Positions 58,587 to 64,000 of a stretch of 64,000 bases of DNA are shown piece after piece. The notes under the pieces were generated by a model that was given only the letters and a program-made list of their open reading frames with translations, was not told the origin of the DNA and did not search any database. Numbering within the stretch: position 1 is the first letter of the stretch; each line of letters starts with the position of its first letter. The DNA is from Pelagibacterium sp. 26DY04 (GTDB lineage: Bacteria; Pseudomonadota; Alphaproteobacteria; Rhizobiales; Devosiaceae): contig NZ_CP101731.1 in NCBI RefSeq assembly GCF_031202305.1, positions 1 through 64,000 on the forward strand, written 5' to 3'. The position numbers and the translations under genes were made by a program.

Positions 58587-59183
58587 ATGACAACGCCGGT
58601 TACCCTTGCCATCGATACCGCCCGCGAGCGCCTGCAGCTCGCGCTGATCCTGGCCGATGGCACCGCCGACACCGAGATTCGCGACATCGCCAAGGGGCAC
58701 GCTGAAATCATCTTTCCGGCCATCGATGCTCTTCTGGCGCGCCATGGCCTAGCTTACAAGGATCTCCAGCGCATCGGGGTTTCCACGGGACCTGGCTCGT
58801 TCACCGGCCTTCGGATCGGGCTCTCGGCCGCTCGCGGCTTGGGCGTTGCGCTCGATATTGCCGTCATCGGTATTCCCTCGCTTGTCGCCCTCTCGCTCTC
58901 GCGGCCGGGGCCGAGCGAGTTGATCGTCGATGCCAGGCGCGACCAGGCCTATCGCCAGCGCTTCTCGGGGCCCGGCAGGCCTTTGGGGGCGCCCGAACTT
59001 ACCGATCTCGCTCAAAGCCTGGAAGTCGCCGCCCGCACCGCGCCGGACGATCCGACCATAAACATCGTTCTTTTGGCCCGGTTCGCCGCGAGCGCCGATC
59101 CTGCCGCGTTTCCACCCGATCCCACCTATATCCGGCCCGCCGATGCCAAGCCGCAGACCAGGGCCCAGGTGGCGCGGCAATGA
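58587..59183 (+). CDS. tsaB: TsaB, tRNA threonylcarbamoyladenosine biosynthesis protein
   Basis: 198 residues. LAIDTARERLQLAL at the start and VSTGPGSFTGLRIGLSAARGLGVAL are diagnostic of TsaB/YeaZ, the pseudo-enzyme partner of TsaD in t6A formation. rimI overlaps its stop by four bases, the usual coupling. Confidence 0.96.
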   Translation: MTTPVTLAIDTARERLQLALILADGTADTEIRDIAKGHAEIIFPAIDALLARHGLAYKDLQRIGVSTGPGSFTGLRIGLSAARGLGVALDIAVIGIPSLVALSLSRPGPSELIVDARRDQAYRQRFSGPGRPLGAPELTDLAQSLEVAARTAPDDPTINIVLLARFAASADPAAFPPDPTYIRPADAKPQTRAQVARQ

Positions 59184-59659
59184 ATCTCTGGCTCGCCCCC
59201 TCCGGCCTCCACATCGCCCGAGGCGAGGTCCGCGATGCCCCTGCCCTTGCCAGATTGCATGCGGGGGGCTTCTATCGCGGCTGGCCCACCACCGATTTCG
59301 AAGCCTACCTCGCCGATCCCGCGACCACGCCGGCCTATGTCGCGGTCGATGCCAAACGCACCGTTTTCGGCTTTGCCATACTGCGGCTCGCCGAGGACGA
59401 AAGCGAGCTTTTGACCATCGCCGTCGATCCCAAGAAACGCGGCAAGGGGCTGGGCCGGGCGCTGCTTTCGGCGGCCTTTGCCGACCTTGCCATGAGCCCG
59501 GTCAGAACCATATTTCTCGAAGTCGACGAAACCAATGCTTCGGCCATCGCGCTTTATCGCCGCTTCGGCTTTGCCGAGATCGGCAAGCGCAAGGGCTATT
59601 ATCCCAAGCCCGACGGCAGCGCCGCTACCGCCCTTGTCATGCGCGCGCCGATCGGCTAA
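59180..59659 (+). CDS. rimI: RimI, ribosomal protein alanine N-acetyltransferase
   Basis: 159 residues. GNAT fold with acetyl-CoA-binding segment LTIAVDPKKRGKGLGRALLSAAF and FLEVDETNASAIALYRRFGFAEIGKRKGYY, the RimI pattern. Acetylates the N-terminus of ribosomal protein S18. Coupled to tsaB by an ATGA overlap. Confidence 0.93.
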   Translation: MNLWLAPSGLHIARGEVRDAPALARLHAGGFYRGWPTTDFEAYLADPATTPAYVAVDAKRTVFGFAILRLAEDESELLTIAVDPKKRGKGLGRALLSAAFADLAMSPVRTIFLEVDETNASAIALYRRFGFAEIGKRKGYYPKPDGSAATALVMRAPIG

Positions 59660-59700
59660 CCCCGACCTCACAGCAAGAACAGATGCGCAAAGGTGCGCCA

Positions 59701-60132
59701 ATGGGGACCCAGCCCGAAGCGACGCTTGAAGAGCAATGCGTGGCGCGCAACATGCGCATGACCGAGCAGCGCCGCGTCATCGCCCGCGTGCTCGAAGCGG
59801 CATCCGACCACCCCGATGTGGAAGAACTCTACCGCCGCGCCGCCGCGATCGATCCCAGGATTTCACTCTCGACGGTCTACCGCACCGTCAATCTTTTCGA
59901 GGAAGCCGGGCTTGTCACCAAGCACGATTTCAAGGACGGCCGCGCCCGCTTCGAGCAGATTCCCGACGAACATCACGACCATCTGATCGATATCCGCTCG
60001 GGCAAGGTCATCGAGTTCCGCAACGAGGAAATCGAGGCCATTCAGGAAGTGATCGCCAAAAAGCTCGGCTATAAGCTCGTCGACCATCGGCTGGAGCTTT
60101 ATGCCATCCCGCTCGAGGACAAGACGTCCTGA
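59701..60132 (+). CDS. Fur-family regulator (Fur/Mur type)
   Basis: 143 residues from ATG 59701 with AAAGGTG upstream (ATG 59683 is an alternative). Winged-helix LEEQCVARNMRMTEQRRVIARVLEAASDHPDVEELYRRAAAIDPRISLSTVYRTVNLFEEAGLV and metal-site EHHDHLIDIRSGKVIEF. The C-x-x-C of classic Fur is replaced (DIRSG), as in the rhizobial manganese-responsive Mur. Position between rimI and plsC-miaB is the conserved Hyphomicrobiales location of fur/mur. Confidence 0.9.
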   Translation: MGTQPEATLEEQCVARNMRMTEQRRVIARVLEAASDHPDVEELYRRAAAIDPRISLSTVYRTVNLFEEAGLVTKHDFKDGRARFEQIPDEHHDHLIDIRSGKVIEFRNEEIEAIQEVIAKKLGYKLVDHRLELYAIPLEDKTS

Positions 60133-60142
60133 GTCGCCCTTC

Positions 60143-60946
60143 ATGGTCCAGCGCCTGCTGTTTTTGGGGTTGGTTGTTCTGCCCTTCATCCTGATCGGGC
60201 TGCCGGTTCAGTTTCTGATCCTCTGGGCCAATCTGCCCGGCTGGCGGGTTCTGCCGCTGGTTTTCTTCAAGCTTTTGGCGTTTGGGCTCGGCTTGCGGGT
60301 TCAGGTCGCCGGCATGCCGGTCCGAAACGGCCCCGTGCTGCTGGTCGCCAATCACATCGGCTGGCTCGATATCGTAGCGGTGGCGTCGAAATTCCCGGTG
60401 AGCTTCGTCGCCAAATCCGAAATCGCCCGCTGGCCGATCGTTGGGTTCATGGCTAGATTGCAAAAAACCATCTTTGTTGACCGCAAGCGCCGCACCGATA
60501 CCGGCCGCACGGCGCGCGAGATGAGCGGACGCATTGTCGAGGGAACCTCGGTCCTGCTTTTTGCCGAGGGCACCTCCGATATCGGCACCCACGTTCTCCC
60601 CTTCCGTTCGGCCCTGATGGGCGCGGCGAGCGCCGCCATGGCCGAGGGAGCGGACAAGCCGGTGATGATCCAGCCTCTCGCTATTGCCTATACCGCTATC
60701 TCCGGCCTTCCGCTCTCGCGCAACGAACGGCGCCAGGTCGCCTGGATCGGGGACATGGATATCGCCGACAATTTGGGCGCGATCCTGTCCTCGGGCCCCA
60801 AGGATGTGACCCTTGCCCTGGGTGCTCCCCTTCCCGCCAATGGGGACCGCAAAGCAATGGCCAAGGCGGCAGAAATGGAGGTGCGGCAAATGCTCAACGC
60901 GCTCAATCGCGGTCAACCTTTGCCAAGCGCCCGGACTTTGGTGTAA
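60143..60946 (+). CDS. plsC: 1-acyl-sn-glycerol-3-phosphate acyltransferase (PlsC type)
   Basis: 267 residues from ATG 60143. N-terminal membrane segment ([23 protein letters not shown]), the H-x4-D motif NHIGWLD, and VPEGTS-like [11 protein letters not shown] for glycerol-phosphate binding. Makes phosphatidic acid, or the second acyl transfer of ornithine lipid in OlsA-type members. It lies between fur/mur and miaB. Confidence 0.9.
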   Translation: MVQRLLFLGLVVLPFILIGLPVQFLILWANLPGWRVLPLVFFKLLAFGLGLRVQVAGMPVRNGPVLLVANHIGWLDIVAVASKFPVSFVAKSEIARWPIVGFMARLQKTIFVDRKRRTDTGRTAREMSGRIVEGTSVLLFAEGTSDIGTHVLPFRSALMGAASAAMAEGADKPVMIQPLAIAYTAISGLPLSRNERRQVAWIGDMDIADNLGAILSSGPKDVTLALGAPLPANGDRKAMAKAAEMEVRQMLNALNRGQPLPSARTLV

Positions 60947-60956
60947 ACCGGCGCCC

Positions 60957-62339
60957 ATGAGCGAAAACCAGCACCTGCCCAACGCCAAGAAGGTCTTCAT
61001 CAAGACCTATGGCTGCCAGATGAACGTCTATGACAGCGACCGGATGACCGACGCGCTGGCGCCGCACGGCTATACGCCGACGAGCGACATGGGCGAGGCC
61101 GATCTGGTGCTCTTGAACACCTGCCACATCCGCGAAAAGGCGGCCGAAAAGGTTTATTCCGAACTCGGCCGCATCCGCGATTTCCGCAATGAACGCGGAC
61201 CCGACGCCAAGAAGATGCTGATCGGCGTGGCCGGCTGCGTGGCGCAGGCCGAAGGCGAGGAGATCATGGCGCGCGCACCGGCGGTGGATCTGGTGTTCGG
61301 CCCTCAATCCTACCATCGCCTGCCCGAACTGGTGGCCAAGGCGCAGACCGCCCGCGTGGTCGATACCGAGTTCCCCCAAGAAGACAAGTTTGCTCACCTG
61401 CCGGCGCCCAAAAAGGAAGTGACCATTTCGCGCGGGCTCACCGCCTTCCTGACGGTGCAGGAAGGGTGCGACAAGTTCTGCTCGTTCTGCGTCGTGCCCT
61501 ATACGCGCGGCGCCGAGGTTTCGCGCCCCGTGGCGCAGGTGCTCGCCGAGGCACGCGCGCTGGCCGAGGCGGGCGTGCGCGAGGTGACGCTTCTGGGGCA
61601 GAACGTCAACGCCTATCACGGGCTGGACGGCAATGGCCGCCCGGTGAGCCTTGGCGCGCTCTGTCATATGTTGGCCGAGATCGATGGGCTGGAGCGTATC
61701 CGCTACACCACTTCCCATCCGCGCGACATGGATGACGAACTGATCGCCGCCCATCGCGATCTCGATAAGCTCATGCCCTATCTGCACCTGCCGGTGCAGT
61801 CGGGGTCCGACGCCATTCTCAAGGCCATGAACCGCCGGCATACGGCTGCCGAATATCTCGAGCTCATCGACCGCATCCGCGAGGCGCGCCCCGATATGGC
61901 GCTTTCGGGCGATTTCATCGTTGGCTTCCCCGGCGAAACCGATGCCGATTTCCAGGCGACTGTAGAGATCGTCCAAAAGGCCGGCTATGCCTCTGCTTTT
62001 TCGTTCAAATATTCCACCCGCCCCGGCACGCCGGGCGCCGAAATGGACAACCAGATCGAAGAACACGTCAAAGCCGAGCGGCTGGAAATCCTTCAGGCCG
62101 AGATCACCCGCCAGTCCCAGGCTTTCAACGCCGGCTGCGTGGGGCTGACCCTGCCAGTGCTGATCGAAAAGCCGGGCCGCAACCCCGGCCAGGTCGCAGG
62201 CCGCTCGCCTTATCTGCAGGCCGTCCACATCGCCGCCGACAAGGGCCTGATCGGGCAAATCCTGCCGGTCGAGATCGTCGGACAGGCGAAAAATTCGCTC
62301 GAAGGCAGAATTGTCACAGCGAACGCGATGGCGGTCTGA
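60957..62339 (+). CDS. miaB: MiaB, tRNA-2-methylthio-N6-dimethylallyladenosine synthase
   Basis: 460 residues from ATG 60957. N-terminal UPF0004 domain with three Cys ([24 protein letters not shown]), radical SAM motif CDKFCSFC, and a C-terminal TRAM domain. Adds the methylthio group at A37 of tRNAs. Followed by phoH as in related genomes. Confidence 0.98.
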   Translation: MSENQHLPNAKKVFIKTYGCQMNVYDSDRMTDALAPHGYTPTSDMGEADLVLLNTCHIREKAAEKVYSELGRIRDFRNERGPDAKKMLIGVAGCVAQAEGEEIMARAPAVDLVFGPQSYHRLPELVAKAQTARVVDTEFPQEDKFAHLPAPKKEVTISRGLTAFLTVQEGCDKFCSFCVVPYTRGAEVSRPVAQVLAEARALAEAGVREVTLLGQNVNAYHGLDGNGRPVSLGALCHMLAEIDGLERIRYTTSHPRDMDDELIAAHRDLDKLMPYLHLPVQSGSDAILKAMNRRHTAAEYLELIDRIREARPDMALSGDFIVGFPGETDADFQATVEIVQKAGYASAFSFKYSTRPGTPGAEMDNQIEEHVKAERLEILQAEITRQSQAFNAGCVGLTLPVLIEKPGRNPGQVAGRSPYLQAVHIAADKGLIGQILPVEIVGQAKNSLEGRIVTANAMAV

Positions 62340-62386
62340 TACGTTGATGCCGGTAAGAATCGCATGATGCCTTGGAGCCATCGCGT

Positions 62387-63424
62387 TTGACACGGAATTT
62401 GCGGTCGCAATCCGACCAGTCCGCCGCCGCCCATCTCGAACTGGCGTTCGAAGACAATCGGCTCGTCTCTCAACTTTACGGCGAATTCGACCAGAACCTG
62501 GCGTTGATCGAGCAGCGTCTGGGTGTCGAAGCCAATTCGCGCGGCAATCACGTGATGCTGCGCGGCGGCGCCAACGCCATCGATCAGGCACGCCGGGCGC
62601 TGGAGTCGCTCTACGACATGCTCGAAGAGGGCAAGCATGTGGGGGTGGGTGACGTAGATGGCGTCATCCGCATGGTCCAGTCCGAGGACAACCAGCTTTC
62701 CCTGCCCACGCTCGAGAAAAAGGGCAAGGTGCGCATGGCGCAGATCGCCACGCGCAAGGCGACCATCGTGGCCCGCAATCCGGCTCAGGACGGCTATATC
62801 CGCGCCATGGACCGGTTCGAGCTGGTGTTCGGCGTTGGCCCGGCGGGCACCGGCAAGACCTATCTGGCTGTCGCCCACGCGGCAACGCTGCTCGAACGCG
62901 GCGAGATTTCGCGCATCATCCTTTCGCGTCCCGCCGTGGAAGCCGGCGAGCGGCTGGGCTTTCTGCCCGGCGACCTTAAAGAAAAGGTCGATCCCTATCT
63001 GCGCCCACTCTATGACGCGCTTTACGACATGATGCAGCCCGAAGTGGTCGAACGCTGCCTTGCCGCCGGCACCATCGAGGTGGCCCCGCTCGCCTTCATG
63101 CGCGGGCGCACGCTCTCGAACGCCGCGGTGATCCTCGATGAAGCGCAGAACACCACATCGATGCAGATGAAGATGTTCCTGACCCGCCTGGGTGAAAATT
63201 CAAAAATGATCGTGACGGGCGACCCCACCCAGGTCGACCTGCCGCGCGGGGAAAAATCGGGACTGGTCGAGGCGCTGCATCTGCTTTCGGACGTCGAAGG
63301 CATCCATGTCACGCGGTTTTCCGACAAGGACGTGGTCCGGCACGCGCTGGTTGCCCGCATCGTGCGCGCCTATGAAGGGGCCACCGGCAAGGACCCTTCG
63401 GCTGACGGAAAGCTCGACGTTTGA
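62387..63424 (+). CDS. phoH: PhoH-like ATPase
   Basis: 345 residues from TTG 62387, chosen because GGAG lies eight bases upstream; TTG 62372 is an in-frame alternative. An N-terminal KH-like region, then Walker A GPAGTGKTYLA, LSRPAVEAGERLGFLPGDLKEKVDPYLRPLYDAL and Walker B VILDEAQNTT with GDPTQVDLP. PhoH proteins are linked to RNA metabolism, and co-occur with YbeY. ybeY starts inside the phoH stop. Confidence 0.95.
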   Translation: MTRNLRSQSDQSAAAHLELAFEDNRLVSQLYGEFDQNLALIEQRLGVEANSRGNHVMLRGGANAIDQARRALESLYDMLEEGKHVGVGDVDGVIRMVQSEDNQLSLPTLEKKGKVRMAQIATRKATIVARNPAQDGYIRAMDRFELVFGVGPAGTGKTYLAVAHAATLLERGEISRIILSRPAVEAGERLGFLPGDLKEKVDPYLRPLYDALYDMMQPEVVERCLAAGTIEVAPLAFMRGRTLSNAAVILDEAQNTTSMQMKMFLTRLGENSKMIVTGDPTQVDLPRGEKSGLVEALHLLSDVEGIHVTRFSDKDVVRHALVARIVRAYEGATGKDPSADGKLDV

Positions 63425-63909
63425 CCGCCCAGCTCACCGTCGAGATCGCCATCGAGAACGGCGATTGGCCAGAGGGTCTGCAACCGATCGCCGAGAGGGC
63501 CCTTGTAGCGGCGCTCGAACACTCCGGCTATGCGGTGGACGGGCCGTGCGAAATCAGCGTGCTTTTGACCGACGATGCCAGCCAGCGCATGCTCAACCGC
63601 GAGTGGCGCGGCAAGGACAAGCCGACAAACGTGCTGTCTTTCCCCGCCCTCGATGCTGACGATCCGCTCGAAGGTCTTCTGGGTGACATATCCCTGGCCT
63701 ATGAAACGCTGGTTCGGGAAGCTGCGGAGCTCGAAAAGCCTTTCGAGCATCATTTCGCCCACCTTCTGGTGCACGGGATGCTTCACGTTTTGGGCTATGA
63801 CCATCTTTCCGAGGAAGAGGCCCTTGCCATGGAGGCAAGAGAAACCGATATTATGGGGCTGTTGGGCTATCCCGACCCTTATGACGGTCAGGTCCTCGTG
63901 GACGATTGA
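63421..63909 (+). CDS. ybeY: YbeY, rRNA-maturation endoribonuclease
   Basis: 162 residues from TTG 63421, which overlaps the phoH stop (TTGA), suggesting translational coupling. Conserved RxxN-x5-TNVLSFP region (NREWRGKDKPTNVLSFP) and zinc site HGMLHVLGYDH. Needed for 16S rRNA 3' end maturation and ribosome quality control. Confidence 0.95.
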   Translation: MTAQLTVEIAIENGDWPEGLQPIAERALVAALEHSGYAVDGPCEISVLLTDDASQRMLNREWRGKDKPTNVLSFPALDADDPLEGLLGDISLAYETLVREAAELEKPFEHHFAHLLVHGMLHVLGYDHLSEEEALAMEARETDIMGLLGYPDPYDGQVLVDD

Positions 63910-63990
63910 CCGGGAGCCGAAGGCTCCACTTGCGCAACAAGATACGGAGTGCCGACGGTTGGCCCCATAGGATTGGCCACCGCACCCCAG

Positions 63991-64000
63991 ATGACCGACA
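63991..64000 (+). CDS. Possible start of next gene (CorC/TlyC-like by synteny)
   Basis: ATGACCGACA at the window end opens Met-Thr-Asp. In related genomes a CorC/hemolysin-family gene follows ybeY. Only three codons are visible, so this rests on gene order alone. Confidence 0.3.

Noticed and set aside
60903..62591. 562-residue open frame antisense to miaB
   Set aside because: No homology features, overlaps miaB and the phoH start; shadow of high GC.
1..64000. CRISPR array, retron or diversity-generating retroelement
   Set aside because: No regularly spaced repeats, no Cas genes and no reverse transcriptase motif (YADD or similar) were seen.

Overview
The window comes from an alphaproteobacterial chromosome, most likely order Hyphomicrobiales and close to the Devosia/Pelagibacterium group. 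This is inferred from the high GC content, the FlbT-type flagellar regulator, the ornithine-lipid acyltransferase OlsB, the ScfR-type regulator next to isocitrate lyase, and the order tsaB-rimI-fur/mur-plsC-miaB-phoH-ybeY. I had no database access, so species level is not claimed.

Layout. Bases 1-2459 are ordinary chromosome: the end of a MarC-family gene, a barstar-like gene paired with a GH25 lysozyme-like lipoprotein, and a single-domain response regulator. From 2460 the Mg-chelatase-like AAA+ gene yifB/comM begins. It is cut after 641 bases, at codon 214, and resumes in frame at 28273. The 25.2 kb between the halves is integrated accessory DNA. A large serine recombinase (3224-5041) sits at its left end. 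Joining the halves at the shared dinucleotide CT (3099-3100 and 28271-28272) restores a 506-residue YifB.

Accessory region. The recombinase's own attP can be rebuilt from the left end (3101 onward) and an internal site at 26123-26146, as two 19-base arms matching at 18 positions. The main element is therefore probably 3101-26146 (element A), and 26147-28272 (element B) is a separate, integrase-less 2.1 kb unit that shares the right-end core motif. A carries: small genes next to the recombinase; a Gabija-like defence pair (OLD-family ATPase/TOPRIM nuclease plus UvrD-like helicase); several small XRE-type regulators around an accessory flagellin and its FlbT-like regulator; an operon of unknown genes beside a possible HUH-type replication protein; a catalytic-domain-only tyrosine recombinase; a TetR-controlled HlyD/ABC-2 efflux operon without a visible ATPase gene; and a metal (Ni/Co-type) resistance cluster with a CsoR/RcnR-family repressor and a textbook operator. 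B carries one unknown gene.

Bases 29153-64000 are core chromosome: higBA-type toxin-antitoxin with a clear operator, prfC, an MFS exporter with a strong palindromic operator, isocitrate lyase opposite its ScfR-type regulator, ohrR/ohr, the xylose operon (LacI-type regulator, xylB, xylA, GH43 beta-xylosidase), olsB, mutS-glnD-murJ-trpS, a UbiH-type monooxygenase, a TerC protein with an unusual tail, a quinone oxidoreductase, an EamA exporter, tRNA-Ser(UGA), a universal stress protein, nfu with an Irr-box-like site, and the tsaB...ybeY cluster.

Most unusual are the composite serine-recombinase island inside yifB, its extra attP-like palindrome in front of the recombinase gene, and the co-transport of a phage-defence module with a replacement flagellin and flagellin regulator.
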